A model generated the notes under the pieces. It was not told the DNA's origin. It did no database searches and was given only the letters and a program-made list of their open reading frames with translations. From Brevibacterium aurantiacum (lineage in GTDB: Bacteria; Actinomycetota; Actinomycetes; Actinomycetales; Brevibacteriaceae): a stretch of DNA of 64,000 bases. The position numbers were made by a program, and so were the translations under genes. Positions 9,275 through 19,533 of the stretch are shown here, piece by piece. The stretch spans positions 186,001-250,000 of the forward strand of contig NZ_VLTK01000003.1 of NCBI RefSeq assembly GCF_007558825.1, written 5' to 3'. Within the stretch, counting starts at the first letter, position 1; every line of letters begins with the position of its first letter.

Positions 9275-9943
9275 ATGGACCTGGAGGATCTGCGCGCCGT
9301 GTCATACACGGCAACGCAGCCCCAGGTCCTCTCTTCGTATCGGGCCGGACTGTTCCCCATGGGCATCGGCAACGGCGGCACCGGACGAATGGGATGGTGG
9401 GCACCGCGACGTCGAGGTGTGCTGTTCCCAGGGGACCTCAAAGTCAGCAAGAGTCTGCGCAAGTCCATGCGCCGCTTTGAATGCAGCGTAAACATGGATT
9501 TCGAACGGGTCATTCGCGCCTGCGCGGACCCCAGCAGGCCCGGCAGCTGGATCACCGAAGACATCATCGGCCTCTACTTGGGCCTCCACTCAGGGGGATG
9601 GGCTCATTCTGTCGAAGTCAGATCAGAAGGCGTCCTCGTGGGAGGTCTCTACGGTGTGGCCATCGGCTCGTTCTTCGCCGGAGAATCGATGTTTCACACC
9701 CAGCGAGACGCCTCGAAGGCCGCACTTGTCCACCTCGTCTCCCTCCTCGATGGAACCACGGCTCCAACACTTCCCACCTCGGTCGACACTGATGACGACG
9801 CGAATGGATGGCTCATCGATACGCAGTGGCAGACGTCACACCTGGCGAGCCTCGGCGTGTCGGAGATCAGCGGTCTCGACTACTCCGCTCGGCTAGATTC
9901 CGCTCTCCGCGGGAATCGTTGTCAGGTTTTTCTCAACAAATGA
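9275..9943 (+). CDS. aat: Leucyl/phenylalanyl-tRNA--protein transferase
   Basis: 222 residues. It transfers Leu or Phe from aminoacyl-tRNA to the N-terminus of proteins, marking them for the N-degron pathway. The family core is clear: YRAGLFPMG, GWWAPRRRGVLFPGD, GGLYGVAIGSFFAGESMFH, DASKAALVHL and WLIDTQWQTSHLASLGV. The N-terminus is short compared with E. coli Aat; the usual FPP-type leader is missing. The TGA lies in a perfect palindrome that begins the ctaC control region. Confidence 0.9.
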   Translation: MDLEDLRAVSYTATQPQVLSSYRAGLFPMGIGNGGTGRMGWWAPRRRGVLFPGDLKVSKSLRKSMRRFECSVNMDFERVIRACADPSRPGSWITEDIIGLYLGLHSGGWAHSVEVRSEGVLVGGLYGVAIGSFFAGESMFHTQRDASKAALVHLVSLLDGTTAPTLPTSVDTDDDANGWLIDTQWQTSHLASLGVSEISGLDYSARLDSALRGNRCQVFLNK

Positions 9944-9950
9944 TCATTTG
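9937..9950. promoter_or_regulatory. Perfect 14-bp palindrome at the aat stop / ctaC promoter
   Basis: CAAATGATCATTTG is a perfect palindrome that spans the aat stop codon and lies upstream of the ctaC promoter. It could be a protein-binding site. No regulator is identified. Confidence 0.4.
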
Positions 9951-9958
9951 CATGTGAA

Positions 9959-9976
9959 TTTCTACCGCTTGTAGCG
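9959..9976. promoter_or_regulatory. Respiratory promoter motif TTTCTAC-N5-GTAGCG (copy 1, ctaC)
   Basis: The motif lies 9 bases upstream of the proposed -35 element of ctaC. The same 13 fixed bases with the same 5-base gap occur in front of ctaE (18258-18275). Here the palindrome is longer, TACCGCT-TGT-AGCGGTA at 9963-9979. It is a candidate operator for a shared regulator of cytochrome oxidase and bc1 genes. Confidence 0.5.
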
Positions 9977-9984
9977 GTACTCTG

Positions 9985-10009
9985 GGAACTGACATAGTAA
10001 GAATTCGTC
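9985..10009 (+). promoter_or_regulatory. Candidate ECF-sigma-type promoter of ctaCDF
   Basis: GGAAC (9985-9989) is separated by 16 bases from CGTC (10006-10009). This is the classic shape of ECF sigma-factor promoters. Transcription would start near 10015, giving a leader of about 38 bases before ctaC. In Corynebacterium an ECF factor (SigC) is reported to control respiratory oxidase genes, so the reading is plausible but not proven. Confidence 0.4.
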
Positions 10010-10032
10010 CTTCGGGCATCCGGAGGACGAAT
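10003..10032 (+). promoter_or_regulatory. 13-bp hairpin in the ctaC promoter/leader
   Basis: Arms ATTCGTCCTTCGG (10003-10015) and CCGGAGGACGAAT (10020-10032) pair over 13 positions with a single G-U wobble and a GCAT loop. It covers the -10 element and the start of the leader, 20 bases before the ctaC GTG. It could be an operator in DNA or a leader RNA hairpin. Confidence 0.5.
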
Positions 10033-10052
10033 ACGGTTGTGAAAGGCTGCAC

Positions 10053-10921
10053 GTGGATTCTCCGAATCAGGCAGGACCGGGAAGGTCCTGGGCGAAGCGG
10101 CTCGGCACTCTGGGCGCCGTCGCTGTACTGGCGTTGCTGTCCGGCTGCACGAAAGAGCAAGTCTCCACAGGATTCTTCCCCGCCGAATCGAAGGGCGCCA
10201 CCAACCACACCGAGGCCTACACCTCACTGTGGAACGGCGCATGGATCGCCCTGCTGATTGTGGGGCTGATCGTCTGGGGGCTCATCCTGTGGGCGATGGT
10301 CGCTTACCGCCGCCGCAAGAACGATCGCGGACTGCCTGTGCAGCTGCGCTACAGTATGCCGATCGAAATCCTGTTCACGGTCACCCCAGTCATCCTGGTT
10401 CTCGGATTCTTCTTCCAGAGCGTCCAGGTCATGGAGAAGACCACCGACGACACCACTCCCGGTGAACAGGTCATCGAAGTTGCCGCAAAACAATGGGCGT
10501 GGGACTTCAACTACGTCAATCAAGACGTGTACTACGCAGGTACGCAGGTTCACCTCGATGGCTCTGAGAAGCCGGGGGAGAAGGCACCGACTCTGTACCT
10601 TCCGGTCGACACCGACCTCGAGATCAAACTTCGCTCACGAGATGTCATCCACTCGTTCTGGGTCCCCGCATTCCTCGAGAAGCGCGACATGATTCCTGGT
10701 CACGACCAGAGTCTGCATCTGCGCGCCGAGAAAGAAGGCGAGTACGTAGGCAAGTGCGCCGAGCTGTGCGGTGAGTACCACTCGGAGATGCTCTTCAACG
10801 TGAAGGTCGTATCCAAGGCCGAATTCGAGGACTACACCAAGTCCCTCGGCGACGAAGGCAACAAGGGTCAGCTCGGTCCTGAGTACGATCGCAACTGGTA
10901 CCCGAAAGAAGGTGCTGAAAA

Positions 10922-10925
<4 letters not shown>
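10053..10925 (+). CDS. ctaC: Cytochrome c oxidase subunit II (lipoprotein)
   Basis: 290 residues. The signal sequence ends in a lipobox (ALLSGC, Cys32), so the mature protein should be lipid-anchored. Two transmembrane helices follow, near residues 65-88 and 108-128. The CuA domain contains [11 protein letters not shown] and [12 protein letters not shown], which provides the two Cys, His and Met ligands. It takes electrons from the cytochrome bc1-cc complex (QcrC) to the oxidase. It starts with GTG behind GAAAGG. The last four bases overlap ctaD (ATGA). Confidence 0.96.
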
Positions 10926-12615
<1,690 letters not shown>

Positions 12616-12619
<4 letters not shown>

Positions 12620-13017
12620 AATCCTCGATCTATGTCTTCATGATCTGTGGCATCTTCTTCGCAGCCGTTGGAGTCTTCTATGGGTTCTACACGGACTTCG
12701 CTGAGATGGTCGGATTCCCAGCATTGCTCCTCGTCGGTGCGATGTCCTTGATGATCGGCGTCTACCTGTGGCTGACAGACCGTCGGGTCGGTCGCCAGCC
12801 GCAGGATAATGAGCATGCAGAGATCTCCGATGCAGATGCGGACTATGGCTTCTTCAGCCCTTGGAGCTGGTGGCCGATCGCGTGTGCCGGTGCGGCCGCT
12901 GTGGCGTTCTACGGAATCGCCATGGGCTGGTGGATCTTCCCGTTCGGTGCCGTACTCGGCCTGGTAGCTCTGGTCGGACTGTCGTACGAACACGATCGTG
13001 GGGACCACGCCCACTGA
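12616..13017 (+). CDS. ctaF: Cytochrome c oxidase subunit IV, actinobacterial type
   Basis: 133 residues, four hydrophobic helices in two pairs (about 5-25, 33-53, 85-103 and 108-125). The GTG start overlaps the ctaD stop. The motif [17 protein letters not shown] is typical of the actinobacterial CtaF family, a small subunit needed for assembly of the aa3 oxidase. It is the last gene of the ctaCDF operon and is followed by a strong terminator. Confidence 0.92.
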
Positions 13018-13053
13018 TCCGTTCAATCACGAACACCGATAACAGACAGCGCT

Positions 13054-13085
13054 GATGGCCCGGACTCATTCGAGTCCGGGCCATC
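13054..13085 (+). terminator. Terminator of ctaCDF
   Basis: A perfect 14-bp stem (GATGGCCCGGACTC with its complement) closes a 4-base loop 37 bases after the ctaF stop. Confidence 0.85.
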
Positions 13086-13516
13086 GCCGTATTCACCTAC
13101 AGTCTCATTGAACAGCGCCAGTGGATCGGACACCACGCCGGGCGAGTTTCTCCGTGGCAATGGACTGCCAGGCGATCTGGCCAGACCGTTGTCACCGCGG
13201 CAACCAGGAAGACCTGCAGAGCCCCGCGATGACCGACCGGACGAGGAACGCAGTAGTCACCGACTCGCCTCGACCAGCCTTCGCTGCTGCTGCGTGATGA
13301 CCCGGAAGATGACGAGTTGGTGGACCATCCATCACCCGGGAGATTCCGCGAAATCCGCGCTGCTCGACTTCATAGGCCAACAGGCGCCCGACTCGGCGAC
13401 AAGAATGTCGTGCAAGAGTCTGAAGAGTCCGACCTAGTCGCCTTCGGTGTCTGACAGTGCGTCCCGGTCGACGAACTCTGCTTGATATCTTCAGCCCTCG
13501 CCTTCGGTTAATCGGT
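13086..13516. other. Stretch without a recognisable gene
   Basis: Lies between the ctaF terminator and the frameshifted remnant. Short open frames exist on both strands, but none shows a recognisable family or a convincing start. A few protein-like runs (for example on the plus strand around 13300-13450) could be further decayed coding sequence. I see no RNA gene. Confidence 0.5.
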
Positions 13517-13878
13517 CTACGCGACCTCCGCCGCCGGCGGCGCGTTGCAGACCCCCACCTTGCTCCAACGACCGTCACAGCCCCAAACTGTGCTGATCCC
13601 GGGTGCACCGTAGTATTCCACATAGTGTTCCGCATTGCTGATCGCCGAATCCGAGATGAACTTCACCATGTAGTCCGATCGGAGAGGCAGGGGAGTAGGT
13701 GCAAGCGGACGCTACGAGGTCCCCGTTGCTGAAGCTGATTGAACCTACGGTGCCGAATGTCGGAACTTCCGTCGTCGAGCGCAGTTCGGATGGGACACTC
13801 GATCTCCACCTCGGTGATGGTGAAGGTGTCAGCACGCACGGTCGACCGTCGCGCACGGAATGACGACAGCACAAACAC
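13517..13878 (-). pseudogene. Frameshifted remnant of a small, unrecognised gene
   Basis: Protein-like sequence on the minus strand continues through three frames. It runs VRADTFTITEVEIECPIR, then EVPTFGTVGSISFSNGDLVA, then VKFISDSAISNAEHYVEYYG and VWGCDGRWSKVGVCNAPPA, with a TAG at 13517-13519. Two frame changes are needed, near 13770 and 13680. Either a single gene has been broken twice, or only the last part (about 50 residues from an ATG near 13671) is still made. The paired Cys and the Thr/Ser-rich strands suggest a secreted or lipoprotein-like domain. No family is recognised. Confidence 0.4.
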
Positions 13879-13909
13879 TCAGTTCGGGTGCTCATCGGCG
13901 CACGATGAC

Positions 13910-13958
13910 GGTATGACGGAGGGGCCCAACAGTTGATGTTGGGCCCCTCCGTCATACC
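13910..13958. terminator. Very long terminator hairpin downstream of qcrB
   Basis: A perfect 22-bp stem (13910-13931 with 13937-13958, core GACGGAGGGGCCCAACA) and a 5-base loop. It lies 40 bases after the qcrB stop and would end the ctaE-qcrCAB transcript. Confidence 0.85.
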
Positions 13959-13998
13959 GTCGACTCGTCAGAATCACGTCATCTGAACTCTGACTCGA

Positions 13999-15624
13999 TC
14001 AGTGACCGATCTGGTTGTGAGTGTTCGATTCAACCGAATCGTGGTCGTGGTGCGATGCTTCGAGCTCCTGCTTCGTCACTGGCGCAACACGGTCCTCGAA
14101 GAAGAACTTGGAGAGCTTCGCACGGAACTTCTCGAGTCCGGTGATCTTACCGTCCGCATTCGGCTCCGCGGGCGTATGCGTGGGCGACTCGAACGCTGTC
14201 AGCTTCCACAGCTTATGCGGAGGCAGAGCTTCGTGACGCTCAAGGAACTCACCGTGGGGGAGACGGATGATATTGGCCGTCTCACGTCCATGCAGTGCGA
14301 TCTCACGATCCTTGCGCTGCAGACCGATGCACATCCGCTTCGTGATCATGTAGCCGATGATCGGTCCGAGGAAGAACACGATGCGGAATATGTAGATCAT
14401 GTCGTTGAGTGACATCTGGAAGAACACGGCGATGATGTCACCCGAGGCTGCAGCCCACATGTTGCAGTAGAAGATGATGCCTGCAACACCGATGGCGGTA
14501 CGCGTGGGGTTGTTGCGCGGACGATCGAGGATGTGGTGTTCGCGCTTGTCCTTGAGCAGCCAGGATTCGAAGAACGGATAGATGAACATCGCTCCGAACA
14601 CGCCGCCCATGACAATCACCGCGCTGTTGATATTCAGCGAGATCGGCCAACCGGCGATGTAGAACTCGAGCCAGCCTGGAACGATGCGCAGGAATCCGTC
14701 TGCCCAACCGATGTACCAGTCGGGTTGTGTACCTGCAGACACCGGTGAGGGGTCATAGGGCCCGTAGTTCCAGATCGGGTTGATCGTGAAGAGTGCTGAG
14801 ATCAGTGCCACCAAGCCGAAGATGAGGAAGAAGAAGCCTCCGCCCTTGGCTGCGAATGTCGGCAGAACAGGCTCGCCCACCACGTTCTTCTCGGTGTTGC
14901 CGGCACCCGGGTACTGCGTGTGCTTGTGTACGACGACGAACACCAGGTGGATGCCGATCAGTGCTATCAGCAACGCGGGAACGATCATGATGTGGAGGGA
15001 ATAGAGCCTGGCGACGATGTCGGTGCCCGGGAACTCTCCGCCGAAGATGAAGAAGGAGAGATACGTTCCGACCAGGGGCAGTGATTTGACGATCCCGTCA
15101 ATGATTCGCAGACCGTTGCCCGAGAGCAGATCATCGGGCAGTGAGTAGCCGGTGAAACCTGCCGCCATACCCATGATGACCAGAAGAACACCGACGATCC
15201 AGTTGAGCTCGCGGGGGCGACGGAAAGCGCCGGTGAAGAAGACACGCAGCATATGGATGCTCAGTGCTGCGACGAACAGCAGCGCACCCCAGTGGTGCAT
15301 CTGACGGATGAACAGGCCACCGCGGATCTCGAATGAGATCGCCAGAGTCGAGTTGTACGCCTCTGAGATCTCGACGCCGCGCAGCGGCGCCCATGGACCT
15401 TCATAGTGCATCTCACCCATTGCAGGGGTGAAGAAGAAGGTCAGGAACGTGCCGGAGAGGATAACGATGACGAAGCTGTAGAGAGCGACCTCACCGAGCA
15501 TGAACGACCAGTGGGAAGGAAAGATCTTGCGTCCGAACTCGCGGACGAGGACTGAAGCCCCGACTCGAGTCTCGGCGAAGTTCGCGGCCTTCCCGATGGT
15601 GGTTGTGGGTTGTGTAGTACTCAT
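13999..15624 (-). CDS. qcrB: Cytochrome bc1 complex cytochrome b subunit
   Basis: 541 residues. The eight-helix cytochrome b core carries the heme-ligating His pairs, in HHWGALLFVAALSIHMLRVF and SLHIMIVPALLIALIGIHLVFVV, and the Qo-site PDW-type segment (TQPDWYIGWADGFLRI). The long hydrophilic C-terminal extension is typical of actinobacteria. It catalyses menaquinol oxidation in the bc1-aa3 supercomplex. The ATG overlaps the qcrA stop by 4 bp. Confidence 0.97.
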   Translation of the reverse strand: MSTTQPTTTIGKAANFAETRVGASVLVREFGRKIFPSHWSFMLGEVALYSFVIVILSGTFLTFFFTPAMGEMHYEGPWAPLRGVEISEAYNSTLAISFEIRGGLFIRQMHHWGALLFVAALSIHMLRVFFTGAFRRPRELNWIVGVLLVIMGMAAGFTGYSLPDDLLSGNGLRIIDGIVKSLPLVGTYLSFFIFGGEFPGTDIVARLYSLHIMIVPALLIALIGIHLVFVVVHKHTQYPGAGNTEKNVVGEPVLPTFAAKGGGFFFLIFGLVALISALFTINPIWNYGPYDPSPVSAGTQPDWYIGWADGFLRIVPGWLEFYIAGWPISLNINSAVIVMGGVFGAMFIYPFFESWLLKDKREHHILDRPRNNPTRTAIGVAGIIFYCNMWAAASGDIIAVFFQMSLNDMIYIFRIVFFLGPIIGYMITKRMCIGLQRKDREIALHGRETANIIRLPHGEFLERHEALPPHKLWKLTAFESPTHTPAEPNADGKITGLEKFRAKLSKFFFEDRVAPVTKQELEASHHDHDSVESNTHNQIGH

Positions 15625-16664
15625 GGGTGATTGATCTCCCAGAACGTAGGTCCGACGGGCTCAGGGAAGTCCGACTGTGCGACCAGATAGCCTTCGCTGT
15701 CGACCGAGATGGGCAGCTGCGGCAGTGGACGTTTGGCCGGGCCGAAGATGACCTTGCAGTGTTCGGTCACATCGAAGGTCGACTGGTGGCACGGGCAGAG
15801 CAGGTGGTGTGTCTGGTGCTCATACAGTGCGACGGGGCAACCGACATGGGTGCAGATCTTGGAATAGGCGACAATGCCGTCGTGTGACCAGTCCTTGCGA
15901 TCCGGATCCTCTTTGAGTTCCTTGGGATCGATGCGCATCAGCAGAACGGCGGCTTTTGCCTTCTCCTCCAACGGGTGTTCGGCGTTCTCTTCATCGCCGA
16001 TGCCTGATGGCAACACGTGGTAGGCCGAACCGATGGTGACGTCATCTGCCTTGATCGGGCGTTCGGATTCCACTGATGGAATGCCGCCCGGGTCCTGGAT
16101 CAGGCGAATGCCCTTGCCCCAGAGAGTGTGGAACAGCTTGTCCCCGGGCAGAGGGCCCAGGTCACGGAATACGAGGACTGCGGGCAGGGGAGCGATGGCC
16201 AGTGCCGCAATCAGCGTGTTGCGCAGAAGAGGACGTCGGGCGATTCCCGACTCTTCCTTCGCCTGGTGCAGGATCTCAAGGGCGACTGCCTGGTCCTCTT
16301 CACTGCCACCGATGTCGTGACGCTCATCGATTCCCTCGTGATCGCTCATGAGGTTCTTCGCCCACAGAACGGCGCCGACACCGATGGAGAACATCGCTAC
16401 AGCGGCACCAAGGCCGATGGAGGTGTTGTGGAGTCGAATGCTCTGCATAGTCTCGCCGGGAGAGAACAGGAAGTAGGCGACTATGAACCAGATGGTTCCG
16501 ACCATCGACAGCACGAACCACAACGCCACCTGGCGTTCGGCGACCTTCGCGGCCTTCGGATCTCCGTCAGCAAGCCGAGGCTTGTGTTCCGGCAGCCCCG
16601 GGTTCGTGAACCCATTCAACTCCTCGAGCTGGCTGCCGCCGCCGAAGTGGTCTTTCGAGGTCAT
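15621..16664 (-). CDS. qcrA: Cytochrome bc1 complex Rieske iron-sulfur subunit
   Basis: 347 residues. Three N-terminal helices (starting near 53, 84 and 150) form the membrane anchor typical of actinobacterial QcrA. The C-terminal Rieske domain holds CTHVGC and CPCHQSTFD, which supply the two Cys and two His of the 2Fe-2S cluster and the disulfide Cys. It moves electrons from menaquinol to QcrC. It lies 49 bp after qcrC and overlaps qcrB. Confidence 0.97.
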   Translation of the reverse strand: MTSKDHFGGGSQLEELNGFTNPGLPEHKPRLADGDPKAAKVAERQVALWFVLSMVGTIWFIVAYFLFSPGETMQSIRLHNTSIGLGAAVAMFSIGVGAVLWAKNLMSDHEGIDERHDIGGSEEDQAVALEILHQAKEESGIARRPLLRNTLIAALAIAPLPAVLVFRDLGPLPGDKLFHTLWGKGIRLIQDPGGIPSVESERPIKADDVTIGSAYHVLPSGIGDEENAEHPLEEKAKAAVLLMRIDPKELKEDPDRKDWSHDGIVAYSKICTHVGCPVALYEHQTHHLLCPCHQSTFDVTEHCKVIFGPAKRPLPQLPISVDSEGYLVAQSDFPEPVGPTFWEINHP

Positions 16665-16713
16665 TGAATTCCCCGTCTTTTCTCGTGGTGATTACTGAAC
16701 GACATTGACTGAC

Positions 16714-17499
16714 TCACTTTGCCCTGGATGACAGCCATACTGTCAGTCCGATGACTGCGCTGAGGCCGAAGAACCAGATGAAGAGGCCTTCAGCCACTGG
16801 TCCCAAGGATCCCAGCTTGAAACCACCGGGCGAGGGAGTATCCGAAACCTCTTTGACATAGGCGATCACGTCGCGCTTGTCATCGGGAGTCAGGTTCGCG
16901 TCGTTGAAGATTGGCATATTCTGCGGACCGGTCTGCATCGCTTCGTACAGGTGCTTCTCGGAGACATCCGCCAGGTTCGGTGCGTATTTGCCTCGGGTCA
17001 GAGCACCGCCGGCGCCGACCACGTTGTGGCACATGGCGCAGTTGGTGCGGAAGAGACTACCGCCTGCAGCAGGATCACCCTTGGACGCATCGAGGTTCTC
17101 GTCTTCGGGGACGGCTGGGCCAGGGCCCAGCGAAGCGACATAGGCGGCCAGCTGAGCTGTCTGCTCTTCGTCGAACTGAGGTTCCTTGGCACGTGCCTGC
17201 GGCCCATTGGACTGCAACGGCATGCGCCCGGTTCCGACCTGGAAGTCAACTGCTGCTGCACCGACTCCGATGAGACCCGGCCCGGCCTTCGAGCCCTCGC
17301 CGTTGAGTCCGTGGCATGTTGCACAGTTCGCAGCGAAGAGCTTCTTGCCTTCGTCGACATCTGATGCGCTGGCAGTATCTGCCTTGGCGCTCGAAGTCTG
17401 AGTGAAGAGGGCGTAGGCTCCGCCAGTCATCAACAGGCCCACCAAGAGCAGCACAACCAGTGCCATTGGATGCCTGCGGCGATCTGCTAAAAGCTTCAC
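16714..17499 (-). CDS. qcrC: Cytochrome bc1 complex diheme cytochrome c subunit
   Basis: 261 residues. An N-terminal helix (PMALVVLLLVGLLMTGGAYALF) is followed by two cytochrome c domains with heme motifs CATCH (about residue 59) and CAMCH (about 155), then a C-terminal helix (GLFIWFFGLSAVIGLTVW). Two hemes on one membrane-bound protein replace a soluble cytochrome c and link bc1 directly to the aa3 oxidase, as is known for actinobacteria. Confidence 0.97.
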   Translation of the reverse strand: MKLLADRRRHPMALVVLLLVGLLMTGGAYALFTQTSSAKADTASASDVDEGKKLFAANCATCHGLNGEGSKAGPGLIGVGAAAVDFQVGTGRMPLQSNGPQARAKEPQFDEEQTAQLAAYVASLGPGPAVPEDENLDASKGDPAAGGSLFRTNCAMCHNVVGAGGALTRGKYAPNLADVSEKHLYEAMQTGPQNMPIFNDANLTPDDKRDVIAYVKEVSDTPSPGGFKLGSLGPVAEGLFIWFFGLSAVIGLTVWLSSRAK

Positions 17500-17556
17500 G
17501 TGATCGTCCTTTGCTTTGAATGTTGTAAGTCCGAATGGCCGAGCATCTCGAGCCGA

Positions 17557-18231
17557 CTACTGGAGCAGGTAGATGACTCCGAAGAGACCCACCCATACGA
17601 CGTCGACGAAGTGCCAGTAGTAGGACACGCAGATCGCGAATGTGGCCTCGTGATGACCGAACTTCTTGGCTCCATATGCTCGTCCGATCACAAGCAGGAA
17701 GCAGATGAGTCCGATGGTCACGTGAATACCGTGGAACCCGGTGGTCAGGTAGAAGACGGAACCATAGCCATCACTGTTGATGGCGATGCCCTCGCTGACC
17801 AGCGTGGCGTATTCCATCACCTGGCCGGCGACGAAGACCGCGCCAAGGAGGAAGGTGAGGTAGAACCACTCGACCATTCCCCATTTGGCGATGTTGAACA
17901 GAGAACCCGTCCGGCGGGGACGGAACTTCTCCGCTGCGAAGACGCCCAGCTGGCAGGTGAATGAAGACGACACCAAAATGAGCGTGTTGCCGAGCGCATA
18001 TGGAATGTCGAGGACCTCGGTCTGGGTCTCCCATAATTCCGGCACGACGGATCGAATGGTGAAGTACATGGCGAAGAGCGCGGCAAAGAACATCAGGTCG
18101 CTCGCGAGGAACACGATGAAGCCCACCGTGGTCACATTCGGACGATTGACAACCGGATGTGCTGGCGCTGTTTGAGATGCAGTGGCAGTTGACACAACCC
18201 CATTATTACTCGTCTCGGGGTGAGTTTTCAT
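17557..18231 (-). CDS. ctaE: Cytochrome c oxidase subunit III
   Basis: 224 residues with five helices. It contains the subunit III features [13 protein letters not shown] and [17 protein letters not shown], and a C-terminal [19 protein letters not shown]. It heads the ctaE-qcrC-qcrA-qcrB operon. The ATG at 18231 lacks a clear ribosome-binding site; a GTG 12 codons in, at MSTATASQ, is a possible start. The promoter region shared with trpD contains the second copy of the respiratory motif. Confidence 0.95.
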   Translation of the reverse strand: MKTHPETSNNGVVSTATASQTAPAHPVVNRPNVTTVGFIVFLASDLMFFAALFAMYFTIRSVVPELWETQTEVLDIPYALGNTLILVSSSFTCQLGVFAAEKFRPRRTGSLFNIAKWGMVEWFYLTFLLGAVFVAGQVMEYATLVSEGIAINSDGYGSVFYLTTGFHGIHVTIGLICFLLVIGRAYGAKKFGHHEATFAICVSYYWHFVDVVWVGLFGVIYLLQ

Positions 18232-18257
18232 CTTTTACCCAGCTTTCGGTGAATATT

Positions 18258-18275
18258 TTTCTACACGGTGTAGCG
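18258..18275. promoter_or_regulatory. Respiratory promoter motif TTTCTAC-N5-GTAGCG (copy 2, ctaE)
   Basis: Identical in its 13 fixed positions and spacing to the motif before ctaC. The core CTACAC-G-GTGTAG (18261-18273) is a palindrome. It lies 27 bases upstream of the ctaE ATG in the divergent ctaE/trpD region. GTGAAT also precedes both copies. Confidence 0.5.
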
Positions 18276-18411
18276 AAAACCTTGATTTGGTGCCGGAATC
18301 TCGTATTCGGAGCGTCCGGCCCCCGCGTGTCGAAGACAGGATAGGATTCCGCAGGTAAGTTCCATCTCGTAGTCAGAGGTGGTGTAAGACCCTAAAGGAG
18401 AGTTCATTCGG

Positions 18412-19533
18412 ATGACGGAGACACCGCGTACGACAAGCCCGGAAACACAGGATTCCGGGCTCCGAACCACACCTCAGGGCGCCACCTACAGCTGGCCCGA
18501 TCTCCTCATGACGCTTATGCACCAGCAGGATCTCGACGAGGCCGCCGCCGCGTGGGCAATGGACCAGATCATGTCGGGACAGACGCCCGATGTGACAATG
18601 GCCGCATTTCTCGTGGCACACCATACAAAGGGCGAGACTGTTGCCGAGATAGCCGGTCTGGTCGCGGCGATGATGGACCACGCCGTGCCGCTGCCGGGTC
18701 TCGAGGATTCTGTCGATATCGTCGGTACCGGCGGCGATCGGGCGAAGACTGCCAACATCTCCTCAACGGCGGCGATGATCATCTCCGCGTGCGGACAGCG
18801 CGTCGTCAAGCATGGCAACCGCGCGACGTCATCAGCCTCCGGCTCTGCCGATGTGCTCGAAGCTCTCGGTGTCCGCTTCGACATCACCCCAGAACAGACA
18901 GGCATCATCGCGAAGGAAGTCGGCCTGGCATTCTGCTTCGCCAATGTCTTCCACCCGTCGATGCAGTTCGTGGCGGCAGTGCGTCGTCAGATCAGCGTCC
19001 CGACCGCGTTCAACATCCTCGGACCGCTGACGAACCCGGCCCGTGCCCGGCACGCCGCGATCGGTGTTGCTGATGCTCAGATGGCGCCTTTGGTCGTCGG
19101 CACCTTGGCCAAGCGCGGTCACCAGGCAGTCGTGTTCCGTTCGAGAGACGGGTTGGACGAACTGAGCAACACCGACGTCAACGATGTGTGGGAGATTCGG
19201 CACGGCGAGGTCGAACACATGACCTTCGATGCCCTTGACCTGGGGTTTGAACGTGTCACAAAGAACGATCTGCGTGGCGGCGGGCCCGAACAGAACGCTG
19301 AGATCACCCGATCGGTGCTCAACGGAGAGAAGTCAGCAGTACGCGACATCGTGCTCATCAATACAGCAGCGGCACTCGTTGCAGCCGATGAGTCTGCTGT
19401 GGGCACCCTGACCGAGCGGTTGGCGGCGAAGGTGACTATTGCACAGGAAACGGTAGACGCCGGCCTCGGTGCGCAGAAGCTCGACCAGCTCATCGCAGTC
19501 TCACACAGGGTCGCCGAGGCGAACCGTTCCTGA
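18412..19533 (+). CDS. trpD: Anthranilate phosphoribosyltransferase
   Basis: 373 residues. It catalyses the second committed step of tryptophan synthesis, joining anthranilate and PRPP. The PRPP-binding motif VGTGGDRAKTANIS is present. The anthranilate-site segments KHGNRATSSASGSAD and NILGPLTNPARA are also present, as is RDGLDELS near the C-terminal domain. The ATG has AAAGGAG at good spacing. It stands apart from other trp genes, next to ctaE, an arrangement also seen in mycobacteria. Its 3' end overlaps the convergent nuclease gene by 33 bp. Confidence 0.96.
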   Translation: MTETPRTTSPETQDSGLRTTPQGATYSWPDLLMTLMHQQDLDEAAAAWAMDQIMSGQTPDVTMAAFLVAHHTKGETVAEIAGLVAAMMDHAVPLPGLEDSVDIVGTGGDRAKTANISSTAAMIISACGQRVVKHGNRATSSASGSADVLEALGVRFDITPEQTGIIAKEVGLAFCFANVFHPSMQFVAAVRRQISVPTAFNILGPLTNPARARHAAIGVADAQMAPLVVGTLAKRGHQAVVFRSRDGLDELSNTDVNDVWEIRHGEVEHMTFDALDLGFERVTKNDLRGGGPEQNAEITRSVLNGEKSAVRDIVLINTAAALVAADESAVGTLTERLAAKVTIAQETVDAGLGAQKLDQLIAVSHRVAEANRS

